Assembly: GCA_036008325.1 (NCBI GenBank)
Contig: DASYNW010000039.1
Location: 1-46,284, forward strand
Length of the DNA stretch: 46,284 nt
Source: AP-15 sp036008325
GTDB taxonomy: Bacteria; Pseudomonadota; Alphaproteobacteria; ATCC43930; CGMCC-115725
Reading direction: 5' to 3'
Both the position numbers and the translations under genes were made by a program. The notes under the pieces were generated by a model. The model saw only the letters and a program-made list of their open reading frames with translations. It did no database searches and was not told the DNA's origin. This document shows, piece by piece, positions 15,420-23,403 of this stretch (position 1 is its first letter; each line of letters begins with the position of its first letter).

Positions 15420-17256
15420 AGGCCTTGCAGGCACGGTACCGGCCAGAGCGCGTTCGCGGCTGGGGCTTTGCTTTCTCCTGATCGCCGGCCTGACCCGCGC
15501 GCTTCCAAGCGAGGCGCAGCCAGTGAGCGGCACTGCCTCGGGCGGCGCGTCCGCGTCCGGGGTTGGGCCGGGTGGGGTCGGGCCGAGTGGGGTCGGGCCT
15601 GTCGGGGTGGGGGCCGGCGGGATCGCGCCCGACATTCTGCCGCCGACGCCATCCGGCCCGTTCGGCCTGCCCAACCCGCTGACGCCGCCCAACGCGCTGC
15701 CCAACGGGATCACCCTGCCACAACCGCAGCAGCCTCCCTACTCGCTGGCGCTGCCGATCCCCGGGGCCGGGATCAGCACGCTTCAGCAGTACAATCCCGA
15801 TACGCCGGCTGTGCTGATCCAGCCCTATGCCACGGTCGGCGAGCGGTTCACCGACAATGCCCTCTATGCCTCCTCCAACCGGACCGCGGCCGCCGAAACC
15901 CTGCTGATCCCCGGGGTCAGCGTATCGGCCGACACGCCGCGGCTGAAGGGGGTGTTCAGCGGCTCGGTCGAGGGCGACGTCTATACCCCGACCAGCGAGC
16001 TGGATCAGATATTCGCCAATCTCTATGCCAGCGGCACCGGCACCATTGTTCCCGACCGGTTGTTCGTCGACGCCAACAGCGTGATCACCCAGGCCTCGCC
16101 ATTGGCCGGGCTCGGCTTTGTCAATCCGACCCTGCTGCCGCGGACCCAGCAGACTCAGGTTTACGCCAACACGGTGTCCCCCTATCTGCGCGAGTCGATC
16201 GACGGCCTGGTCGACACCGAACTGCGCTACCGTTTCGGCGCGACCAACTACGGCGGCAACACCACGGCCGCGGCGCCGACCCTGTCGCCGGCCTCGACCC
16301 TGCTCGCCAGCGGAATCTTGAACGAGGGCACGTTCACCGCGGCAACCGGCCAGGATTTCGTGCGCGGCCTGTCGCGATTGACCGTCGACGCCTCGAATTT
16401 CAACTCGAGCTCGACCAGCCGCAATTCGGAGTTCAGCAGCTACGACGATCTCGAATATCGCTTTACCCCGAGCCTTTCCGCGCTTGGCCGGATCGGCTAC
16501 CAGAACCTGCAATACCCGTTTGTCCCGGCGGCTACCTTTGCCGGCCTCACTTGGCTCGCCGGCGGAAAAGTCGGGCTCAACGGCTATAATAAAGGGTTTC
16601 TCAGCCTGGAATACGGCCGCCAAGAGGGCGTCTACGGCTTCACCGGGGCGGCCTCGTTCAACGTCACGCCGACCTTGAACGTTAACGCCAACCTGGTGCA
16701 GGGGATCAGCAACCCGTCGCAATACCTGCAATCCTCGCTGGCAACCTCGACCCTCAATCCTTATGGCTCGATCGTCGACCAGTATACGAACCTGCCGACT
16801 GCGTTCTATAACCCGGGCCTGGGGTTCACCAACGGCGTCTACCGCCAGCATCTGTTCAATCTCGGGATCAACGACGCGATCGGCATCAACAACTACTCAT
16901 TGTACGGTTTTTACGACACCGAGACCGGGCTGACGCCGCCGATCAACACCACCACCAAGAGCGTCGGGGCAAATTTTACCTGGGCGCGCGATATCCGGCC
17001 CGATCTCAACGGCAGCGCCTCGCTCGGCTACACCAATACCGCCGATCTGGTAACGGTCAACAGCGCCGTTCCGATCAATAATATAAGCACTTGGACCGCC
17101 AATCTCGGGTTCAACTATCTGCTCACCCGCAACTTGACCGGGTCGGTCTACTATACGTTTTCCTATCAGCCCAATGGCGGCGCGGTGGTGTCCAGCGGGG
17201 GCAGCGGCAGCGTGGTCGTGAACTCGCTGGAGTTTTTGCTGACCAAGGCATTTTGA
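15385..17256 (+). CDS. XrtA/PEP-CTERM system-associated outer-membrane beta-barrel protein
   Basis: About 623 residues. An N-terminal signal with a long basic n-region (LGLCFLLIAGLTRALPSEAQ) is followed by a Gly/Val/Pro repeat (GVGP units, residues 58-80), a Pro-rich linker and then a large beta-barrel domain rich in alternating Tyr, Thr, Ser and Asn strands, ending with a terminal aromatic (LLTKAF), as outer-membrane proteins do. Conserved-looking early barrel sequence includes LIQPYATVGERFTDNALY. The position between kinase and ATPase matches the PEP-CTERM-associated barrel family. It may provide the outer-membrane route or anchoring for the polymer. I chose ATG 15385; ATG 15355 is also in frame. 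The repeat is encoded by a very G-rich tract. Confidence 0.85.
   Translation: MDCARTRRRRPKGLAGTVPARARSRLGLCFLLIAGLTRALPSEAQPVSGTASGGASASGVGPGGVGPSGVGPVGVGAGGIAPDILPPTPSGPFGLPNPLTPPNALPNGITLPQPQQPPYSLALPIPGAGISTLQQYNPDTPAVLIQPYATVGERFTDNALYASSNRTAAAETLLIPGVSVSADTPRLKGVFSGSVEGDVYTPTSELDQIFANLYASGTGTIVPDRLFVDANSVITQASPLAGLGFVNPTLLPRTQQTQVYANTVSPYLRESIDGLVDTELRYRFGATNYGGNTTAAAPTLSPASTLLASGILNEGTFTAATGQDFVRGLSRLTVDASNFNSSSTSRNSEFSSYDDLEYRFTPSLSALGRIGYQNLQYPFVPAATFAGLTWLAGGKVGLNGYNKGFLSLEYGRQEGVYGFTGAASFNVTPTLNVNANLVQGISNPSQYLQSSLATSTLNPYGSIVDQYTNLPTAFYNPGLGFTNGVYRQHLFNLGINDAIGINNYSLYGFYDTETGLTPPINTTTKSVGANFTWARDIRPDLNGSASLGYTNTADLVTVNSAVPINNISTWTANLGFNYLLTRNLTGSVYYTFSYQPNGGAVVSSGGSGSVVVNSLEFLLTKAF
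15559..15621 (+). repeat. G-run tract encoding GVGP repeats, potential G-quadruplex
   Basis: Within 63 bases of the coding strand there are about ten runs of three to five G separated by one to five bases, many with the unit GGGGTCGGGCC. It encodes a GVGPGGVGPSGVGPVGVG stretch. The spacing allows G-quadruplex formation in the coding-strand DNA or in the mRNA, and repeat-unit slippage. Confidence 0.7.
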
Positions 17257-17260
17257 GCCG

Positions 17261-18250
17261 ATGTATGCCGAATTTTATGGGCTCGCCACCCGGCCGTTTC
17301 AGCTGACGCCCGACGCCCGCTTTTTTTTCGAGAGCAGCGTCCATCGCCAAGCCATGGCCTATCTGGTCTATGGCCTGCACCACGCCGAAGGCTTCATCAT
17401 CATTACCGGCGAAGTCGGGGCCGGGAAGACGATCCTGGTCGACAATCTACTGGCGACGATCAGCGAGAACAGCTTTGTCACCGCCAAGATCGTCACCAGC
17501 CAGCTCGGCGGCGACGACCTGCTGCACATGGTCGCGGCCGGTTTCGGCATCGCCAAGGAGGGGCTCGCCAAGGGCTCGCTGCTGCAGCGGATCAACGATT
17601 TCGTGCTGGCCCAGCATCGCACCGGCAAGCGGGTGTTGCTGATCGTCGACGAGGCGCAGAACCTGTCGTTCGAAGCGCTCGAAGAGTTGCGCATGCTGTC
17701 CAACATCGTCGTCGACAAGACCATGGCGTTGCAGAGCTTTCTGCTCGGACAGCCGCAGTTTCGAGCGATCCTCGGCAGCCCGGGGCTCGAGCAGCTGCGC
17801 CAGCGGGTAACCGCCGCCTACCATCTCGGACCGTTGAGCGAGGCCGAGACCAGAGCCTATATCGAACACCGCTTGCGGAGAGCCGAGTGGAAAGGCGACC
17901 CGCAATTCACCGACTCCTCGTTTCCGGTGATCCACCAGTACACCGAGGGTGTGCCGCGGCGGATCAACACGTTGTGCTCGCGTCTTCTGCTCTACGGGTT
18001 TCTCGAGCAGCTTCATACCTTGACGGCGAGTGCCGTCGACAAGGTCGCCACCGATCTGCGCGAGGAAATTGCCGTGGTCAGCACGGCGCCGGCGTCCGGG
18101 GTCGATGCCGAAAAGGGCGCTCTGGGCGCAGCGCTTCCGGCGGTCGTCGAACGCCTCGCAGGGCTCGAAAAAAGCGTCGACCGGCACGAGCGCCTGATCC
18201 GCCGGGCGATCGAAATCGCAGCCCATTATTTTCAGGGTGAACGGCCATGA
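17261..18250 (+). CDS. XrtA-associated AAA ATPase (ExeA/GspA-like)
   Basis: A 329-residue ATPase starting MYAEFYGLATRPFQLTPDARFFF, the standard opening of ExeA-like proteins. Walker A is GEVGAGKT (50-57) and Walker B is VLLIVDEAQ (125-133, Asp130-Glu131). A C-terminal helical region follows (HQYTEGVPRRINTLCSRLLL). In type II secretion, ExeA relatives remodel the cell wall with a partner protein; in XrtA loci the role is unproven but the gene is always with the exopolysaccharide set. It starts 4 bases after the barrel-protein stop and overlaps the next gene by four bases (ATGA). Confidence 0.92.
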   Translation: MYAEFYGLATRPFQLTPDARFFFESSVHRQAMAYLVYGLHHAEGFIIITGEVGAGKTILVDNLLATISENSFVTAKIVTSQLGGDDLLHMVAAGFGIAKEGLAKGSLLQRINDFVLAQHRTGKRVLLIVDEAQNLSFEALEELRMLSNIVVDKTMALQSFLLGQPQFRAILGSPGLEQLRQRVTAAYHLGPLSEAETRAYIEHRLRRAEWKGDPQFTDSSFPVIHQYTEGVPRRINTLCSRLLLYGFLEQLHTLTASAVDKVATDLREEIAVVSTAPASGVDAEKGALGAALPAVVERLAGLEKSVDRHERLIRRAIEIAAHYFQGERP

Positions 18251-19233
18251 GCTCAGCGGCAAAGCAGCTCCGATCGCTTGGCGGTGAGGGGCTGCGCCTC
18301 GACCCGGCGCACGTTTCGGGCGGCCCGCGGTCCGCGCGGCGCAATGCCGGCGCGGGCGCGGGCGCCATGACCATCGATGTCGAGGATTACTTCCAGGTCG
18401 AGGCCTTTGCCGCGACGATCGACCGACAGGATTGGGACCGTCTGCCGGGACGGGTCGAGCGCAACACCTGCCTTCTGCTCGATATCCTGGGCGAGGCCGG
18501 CGTTCAGGCGACATTTTTCACGTTGGGCTGCATTGCCCGGCAGCATCCGGCGCTGGCGCGGCGCATCGTCGCCGAGGGCCACGAGCTGGCCAGCCACGGC
18601 ACCGACCACGGCCGCGTCGATCGCCAATCGCCGGCGGCCTTTCGCGCGGATGTGCGCAACAGCAAACGCATTCTCGAGGATGCCGGCGGCGTCGCCGTTT
18701 ACGGCTATCGCGCCCCGACCTTCTCGATCGGCCGCGCCACGGCCTGGGCGCATCCGATCCTGGCAGAGGAGGGCTACCGCTACAGTTCGAGCGTCTACCC
18801 GGTGCGGCACGACATCTACGGCACTCCCGGCGCGCCGCATTTCCCGTTCGCCCCCTGTCCCCAGATGATCGAAATCCCGCTGACCACCGTGCGCGTGCTG
18901 GGCAAGGACCTCCACGCCTCGGGTGGCGGCTATTTCCGCTTGTTTCCCTACCAGCTCAGCCGCCTGCTGCTGGCGCGTGCGGGTGCTGCCGGTCCTGCCC
19001 CGCCGGTCTTTTATCTGCATCCTTGGGAGGTCGATCCCGAGCAGCCGCGGCAATACGAGGCGCCGCTGCGCTCGCGGGTGCGGCATTACCTGAACCTCGG
19101 CCGCACCGAGCCTCGGCTGCGCCGTCTGTTGCGCGATTTCGCCTGGACGCGCATGGACCGGTTGTATCTGAGTGAGGCCTCGGGCCCGTTTCCACTGATC
19201 CCCGCATGGATGGACTACCGCCGCTCGCGGTAA
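18247..19233 (+). CDS. XrtA-system polysaccharide deacetylase
   Basis: A 328-residue NodB-fold deacetylase. Catalytic segments are TIDVEDYFQVEAF (residues 42-54, holding the catalytic Asp) and GHELASHGTDHGRVD (around residue 117), carrying the two zinc histidines; GYRAPTFSIG and FYLHPWEVDP follow later, the latter with the C-terminal catalytic His. This arrangement fits the PEP-CTERM-associated deacetylase group. It should remove N-acetyl groups from the polymer or its precursor. The first 40 residues are variable; a start at Met41 is possible but the ATGA overlap with the ATPase gene supports 18247. It overlaps the FemAB-like gene by 28 bases. Confidence 0.9.
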   Translation: MSSAAKQLRSLGGEGLRLDPAHVSGGPRSARRNAGAGAGAMTIDVEDYFQVEAFAATIDRQDWDRLPGRVERNTCLLLDILGEAGVQATFFTLGCIARQHPALARRIVAEGHELASHGTDHGRVDRQSPAAFRADVRNSKRILEDAGGVAVYGYRAPTFSIGRATAWAHPILAEEGYRYSSSVYPVRHDIYGTPGAPHFPFAPCPQMIEIPLTTVRVLGKDLHASGGGYFRLFPYQLSRLLLARAGAAGPAPPVFYLHPWEVDPEQPRQYEAPLRSRVRHYLNLGRTEPRLRRLLRDFAWTRMDRLYLSEASGPFPLIPAWMDYRRSR

Positions 19234-20249
19234 GATCGTTCCAGCCGCAGGATGCCCTGCGTTGGGACAATTTCGTCCGCGCTTGCCCCGGCGGAACGTT
19301 CTTTCACTTGTCGCCGTGGCGGCGGGTGATCGAGCGCGCCTTTGGCCACCGCACCCACTATCTGCTGGCCGAGTGCGCCGGCACGGTGACCGGGGTGCTG
19401 CCGCTGACCCATGTCAGATCGGCCCTGTTCGGCTCGTCCTTGATCGCCAACGCGTTCGCGGTCGAGGGCGGACCGATCGCCGCCGACCCGGCCAGCCTCG
19501 CCGCGCTCGAAGAGAGCGCGATGCGCCTGATGGATACGCTCGGGGCGCCGGTGCTCGAAATCCGCGGCTTTTCCGAAAGCCGCGCCGGCTGGCCGAATAA
19601 ATCGGGCCTTTACGCGATTTTCCGCAAGCCGATCGCCCCCGCCGTCGAGGCCAATCTGAAATCGGTGCCGCGCAAGCAGCGCGCGATGATTCGCAAGGGC
19701 ACAGAGAACCGGCTGCGGTCGGAGACCGACGACGATGTCGACCGGCTGCATAGGATTTATGCCGAAAGCGTGCATAACCTGGGGACGCCGGTATTTGCCA
19801 AATCTTATTTCCGGATCCTGCGGGAAGAATTCTCCGACGCGTCCGATATCGTCACCGTGACCCGCGATCGAAAGGCGGTGGCGGCGGTGCTCAATTTCTA
19901 TTTTCGCGATACGGTTCTGCCGTTCTACGGCGGCGGGACCGCAGCGGCGCGGACGCTCGCCGCCAACGATTTCATGTATTGGGAGGTGATGCGGCGAGCC
20001 TGCGAGCGCGGCTGCCGCCATTTCGATTTCGGCCGCAGCAAGATCGGCACCGGGGCATACGCGTTCAAACGCAATTGGGGGTTCGAGCCGATGCCGCTGG
20101 TCTATCAGTTCCGCCTGGCAAAGAACGAGGACGTGCCCGATTTGAACCCGCTCAATCCCAAATACGCGCGGTTGGCCGCGGCCTGGAAACGATTGCCGCT
20201 GGCGCTCGCCACCCGGCTCGGGCCATTGATCGTCAGGGGGATCGGCTGA
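19206..20249 (+). CDS. FemAB-related acyltransferase, XrtA system-associated
   Basis: A 347-residue protein of the FemAB/GNAT-like family in PEP-CTERM exopolysaccharide loci. Features are an N-terminal WDNFVRACPGGTFFHLSPW near residue 20, VPRKQRAMIRKG around residue 157, DRLHRIYAESVHNLGTPVF near residue 180 and the C-terminal acyltransferase core with FDFGRSKIGTGAYAFKRNWG near residue 277. FemAB proteins transfer aminoacyl groups; here an aminoacyl or acyl group may be added to the polymer or a lipid-linked precursor. The start lies inside the deacetylase C-terminus (28-base overlap). The exosortase gene starts 2 bases after the stop. Confidence 0.88.
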   Translation: MDGLPPLAVRSFQPQDALRWDNFVRACPGGTFFHLSPWRRVIERAFGHRTHYLLAECAGTVTGVLPLTHVRSALFGSSLIANAFAVEGGPIAADPASLAALEESAMRLMDTLGAPVLEIRGFSESRAGWPNKSGLYAIFRKPIAPAVEANLKSVPRKQRAMIRKGTENRLRSETDDDVDRLHRIYAESVHNLGTPVFAKSYFRILREEFSDASDIVTVTRDRKAVAAVLNFYFRDTVLPFYGGGTAAARTLAANDFMYWEVMRRACERGCRHFDFGRSKIGTGAYAFKRNWGFEPMPLVYQFRLAKNEDVPDLNPLNPKYARLAAAWKRLPLALATRLGPLIVRGIG

Positions 20250-20251
20250 CC

Positions 20252-21928
20252 ATGGATATCTTGCCCAGGCCGGGTTCGCCGGACGATCGGGCCAACCCGG
20301 CAAAGACCTTGCCGATGGGACCGCCGGCGGTTGCCCCGGGCTTCGAGATCAGCGCGCGCCTCGCCGTCGCCGCGGCGCCCGCTCGCGGGTGGCCGGCGGC
20401 GGCGGTGCCGATCGGTTTGTCGGCCGTCGTCTTTGGCCTGGTTTTTCGCAGCGATATCGCGGCGGCGGTTCGCGTATGGATCGCTTCGACTGCCTACAAT
20501 CATTGCTTTCTGATCCTGCCGCTGATCGGGTTTCTGCTGTGGGAGAGGCGGGCGACGATCGCCTCGATGTCGCCGGCGCCGGCCTTTTGGCCGTTGCTCG
20601 CCATGCCGCTCTTATCCGCGATCTGGCTGGTCGCGGCGATTTTCGACGTCAACGAGGGCCGGCAATTGGCGGTCGTCGGCATGTTCGAGGTGGTATTGCT
20701 GGTGGCGTTGGGGCCGCAGGTGTTCCGGCGGCTGCTGGCGCCGTTGTTGTTTCTGTTCTTTTTGGTGCCGAGCGGCGCCTTTCTGGTCCCGTCCTTGCAA
20801 ACGATCACCGCAAAGATAGTCGTCGCCGGGCTGCACGCTTTGCACATCCCGGTTTTTTCCGACGGCTATTTGATCGAAATCCCCGAGGGCAGTTTTGAAA
20901 TTGCCGAAGCCTGCGCCGGTCTGCGGTTTTTGATCGCCTCGACCGTGTTCGGGTGTTTTTTCGCCGTGGTCATGTACCGCAGCTTTTGGCGCCGCGCGGC
21001 GTTCATCGCGCTGTCGCTGGTGGTGCCGATCGGCGCCAACGGCGTGCGCGCCCTGGGGATCATCCTGTTGGCGCACCTCGAAGGCAGCGCCACCGCGGTC
21101 GAAGCGGACCACATCCTCTATGGCTGGCTGTTCTTTTCGCTGGTGATCCTGCTGCTGATCGCGATCGGGATGGCGTTCGTCGACCAGGCGGAGCGGCGGC
21201 CGCCGGCGTCACCGATACGGCCACCGCCGCCGGCCCGGAGCCCGCCGGCCTGGCGGTTCGCGGTCGCGGTCGCCGCCGCCATTGTGCTCGCGGTCGCGGG
21301 TCCGGCCTACGCCGCCAGGCTGGACGGCGAGTTCCCGGTTTCGAGCTTGCCGCGAGCCGCGAGCCCGCGGGTCGGCGCGCCATGGCACGTGGTCGCGGAT
21401 TTCGGCGTCGGCTGGCGGCCGCTGGTATACGGCGCCGATCGTCAATTCCTGCAAGCCTTCGCCGCGCCCGGCTCCGGCCTCGTCGTCCGCTATGTGGCGC
21501 TCTATCGCTTGCGCGCGGTCGGCAACGCGCTGACCAACACCGACAACCGTATCGCCGACGATAAGTTGTGGCGAGAGGCCGAACAGGCGCCGGCGGAGCT
21601 GTCGCTCGGCGGCGAGCCGGTCCGGGTGAGCGCCACTCAGATCGTCAGCGGTCCACGCCGCCGGCTGGTTTGGTCGTTCTATCTGGTCGACGGTAAAATC
21701 GTCCGCGGCTTGCTCGAGGCCAAGCTGCTGCAGGCCCGCGCCGTGCTGCTCCAGCGCGCCCGGCTCGCCGCCTTCGTCGCGGTTTCAGCGAGCATGGACG
21801 ATCCCGATCATCCCGCCGCCGGCCAGCTCGAAAGCTTTCTGCGCGCGGCGCAACCGCTGCCGCAATATCTCGATGCACTGCTCCGCGCCGACCAGGCGGG
21901 GGCTACCCGAAGCGGCACCGTCAAATAG
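20252..21928 (+). CDS. xrtA: Exosortase A fused to a C-terminal EpsI-like domain
   Basis: A 558-residue inner-membrane protein. Residues 50-310 form the exosortase domain with about eight hydrophobic helices and the three catalytic signatures: Cys221 in EACAGLRFL, Arg266 in GANGVRALGI and His287 in DHILYGWLFF. A proline-rich linker (315-335) and one more hydrophobic helix lead to a periplasmic EpsI-like domain (residues 360-558; for example VVRYVALYRLR, LVWSFYLVDG). Exosortases cleave PEP-CTERM sorting signals at the cell envelope, coupled to exopolysaccharide systems; EpsI is often a separate gene but is known fused to XrtA. It starts at 20252, two bases after the FemAB-like stop, and ends the operon. 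No PEP-CTERM substrate is visible in the window. Confidence 0.93.
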   Translation: MDILPRPGSPDDRANPAKTLPMGPPAVAPGFEISARLAVAAAPARGWPAAAVPIGLSAVVFGLVFRSDIAAAVRVWIASTAYNHCFLILPLIGFLLWERRATIASMSPAPAFWPLLAMPLLSAIWLVAAIFDVNEGRQLAVVGMFEVVLLVALGPQVFRRLLAPLLFLFFLVPSGAFLVPSLQTITAKIVVAGLHALHIPVFSDGYLIEIPEGSFEIAEACAGLRFLIASTVFGCFFAVVMYRSFWRRAAFIALSLVVPIGANGVRALGIILLAHLEGSATAVEADHILYGWLFFSLVILLLIAIGMAFVDQAERRPPASPIRPPPPARSPPAWRFAVAVAAAIVLAVAGPAYAARLDGEFPVSSLPRAASPRVGAPWHVVADFGVGWRPLVYGADRQFLQAFAAPGSGLVVRYVALYRLRAVGNALTNTDNRIADDKLWREAEQAPAELSLGGEPVRVSATQIVSGPRRRLVWSFYLVDGKIVRGLLEAKLLQARAVLLQRARLAAFVAVSASMDDPDHPAAGQLESFLRAAQPLPQYLDALLRADQAGATRSGTVK

Positions 21929-22006
21929 CCGGCAGCGGCGGCGCGAAATAGCCCGAGTTCCTGCCGCGACGAGGTTGCGTGGGCGTAATTCATTCGCCGC
22001 TGCCGG
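21929..22006. terminator. Long-loop inverted repeat between convergent genes
   Basis: Perfect 12-base arms CCGGCAGCGGCG (21929-21940) and CGCCGCTGCCGG (21995-22006) flank 54 bases. The left arm begins right after the xrtA stop, and the whole lies in the 111-base gap before the convergent deacetylase-like gene ends. It could act as a bidirectional transcription end or an RNA-stabilising stem; there is no T run, so classical intrinsic termination is not evident. Confidence 0.4.
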
Positions 22007-22039
22007 ATGGAGGCGGGCTGCTGGGTGTGGCGCCGCCGG

Positions 22040-23110
22040 CTAGGCGGTTGCCGACGGGAATTCGGGCTGCGCGGGTCCTGGGGCGCCCGCGGCGCCGCAT
22101 TGCCGCGGCGTCCATTGCTCAGCCAGCGCTTTGATCTCGAAGGGGGTTGCCGCCCGGCCGCCGAGTTCGCCCATGAAGAATTCGAGATACTGCTCGATGC
22201 GCTGCAAAAAAGCGCGCAGATCGGCCTCGCTGCGCACATATGGCGTATTGCCGGGGGCGAGCGAGGGGCTGTGATAGGTAAAGCTGAAAACGCGGTGACC
22301 GTTGCGCAGCAAGGCGCGGGTCAATCGGCGCTGTTCGGCGAAAGAGATGCCCTCCGGGGTCAAGGTGATGCGCTCGATCAGCCCGAGCCGGGCGAGGATG
22401 CCCGGCACGTGCAGCGCCTTCAGCCGCTCGTTCATGGTCAGCACATAGGCCATCGGGCCGCCCGGCGCCAACAATCCGGTATAGCCGATCGAAAGCGGGA
22501 TCTCGAGCAAGGCCGGGCCGGCGCCGAACCAATAGGGGCGGGCGCCGCAATGCGAGAAATCGGGGCCGAATTTGTGGCTCAGATTGGTGCCGGGAACGAC
22601 GCTGACATCGATCTCGTAGCCGAGCTCGGCGAGAATCTGCGCGGTGGCGCGGCCGACCCCGTAGCGGCCCGCCTTGTAGATGCGCGGCCGCACCCCGAAA
22701 TTCTCGCCAATGACCTGGGTCAACTGGGAGAGCTTTTCGCGCTCGAGCTCGATCGGCAGGTTGCCCGGATACGAGTTCTCGTCCGTTGCCTGCTCGACAA
22801 AGGGCGGCGTGTCCCAGGGTTGCAGGTGTGCGCCGATCTCGCAGGCCCCCGAGCGGTGCAGGTCGCGGATGAACTCGTATCCCTCCGGCGTGCTGCTGAC
22901 CGGGTAGTCGAGCACAAAAGTCGGGCGCACCCCGTGGCGTTCGAAGATCGGCTGGGTCTGCGCCTGGCGCTTGACCGAGGTGACGCCCATGGCCCGGCGC
23001 GGTTGCTCGCGAGCCCAGTCGAATTCGGCCTCGGTGTCGACCACGACGACGATCAACGGAGGGTGGTCGGCCGGCCAGTCGATCACTCTCCAGGTTCGGG
23101 GATCGAGCAT
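22040..23110 (-). CDS. Polysaccharide deacetylase-like protein (WalW-type)
   Basis: A 356-residue protein with a NodB-like fold. The N-terminal strand VVVVDTEAEFDW (residues 20-31) supplies the candidate catalytic acid, and GAHLQPWDTPP (near residue 94) gives the single clear histidine of the metal site. Later segments such as YKAGRYGVG (near residue 145) and FTYHSPSLAPGNTPYV (near residue 277) match WalW-type proteins found in lipopolysaccharide and exopolysaccharide loci. It probably modifies a sugar acyl group, but the metal site differs from the operon deacetylase at 18247. It is transcribed toward xrtA and divergently from the next glycosyltransferase. Confidence 0.8.
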   Translation of the reverse strand: MLDPRTWRVIDWPADHPPLIVVVVDTEAEFDWAREQPRRAMGVTSVKRQAQTQPIFERHGVRPTFVLDYPVSSTPEGYEFIRDLHRSGACEIGAHLQPWDTPPFVEQATDENSYPGNLPIELEREKLSQLTQVIGENFGVRPRIYKAGRYGVGRATAQILAELGYEIDVSVVPGTNLSHKFGPDFSHCGARPYWFGAGPALLEIPLSIGYTGLLAPGGPMAYVLTMNERLKALHVPGILARLGLIERITLTPEGISFAEQRRLTRALLRNGHRVFSFTYHSPSLAPGNTPYVRSEADLRAFLQRIEQYLEFFMGELGGRAATPFEIKALAEQWTPRQCGAAGAPGPAQPEFPSATA

Positions 23111-23227
23111 GCCTCAGCGACGGCGGCCGACGATTTGCGCGTGCCGCGCCGGCGACCGGATCGCGCCAGGCCGCAGTGAGCAGCGAGGAATCGCCGAATC
23201 GTGTTGCAACGCGCAGCCGATCATCTT

Positions 23228-23243
23228 GTAACATACCGTAACA
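23228..23243. promoter_or_regulatory. Helically phased direct repeat in a divergent promoter region
   Basis: GTAACA occurs at 23228 and 23238, exactly 10 bases apart, in a locally AT-rich patch of the 293-base divergent gap. Such phasing suits binding of one protein to one face of the helix. Rest of the gap: no gene seen. Confidence 0.3.
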
Positions 23244-23341
23244 CAGAGGGTATCGATATGCGAGCGGTCAGGGTACGCTCCCGAACTTGCGACGGCATAT
23301 CGCGAAGAGGTACAGATTTCCTCAACGCAGCCGAGCCGGGG

Positions 23342-23370
23342 GGTTGGCCCAGACTGATCGCTGGCCAACC
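23342..23370. promoter_or_regulatory. Inverted repeat next to the glycosyltransferase start
   Basis: GGTTGGCC (23342-23349) and GGCCAACC (23363-23370) are perfect 8-base arms with a 13-base spacer. They immediately precede TATAGC (23371-23376), the same hexamer used as a candidate -10 before the main operon, and lie 33 bases before the ATG at 23404. This may be an operator, or a hairpin if transcribed. Confidence 0.4.
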
Positions 23371-23403
23371 TATAGCGGATTTGGGGACGCGGCGCCTGCG
23401 CCG

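Noticed and set aside
15298..16851. 517-codon antisense frame opposite the barrel gene
   Set aside because: Shadow of a forward beta-barrel gene with a signal peptide and correct operon position.
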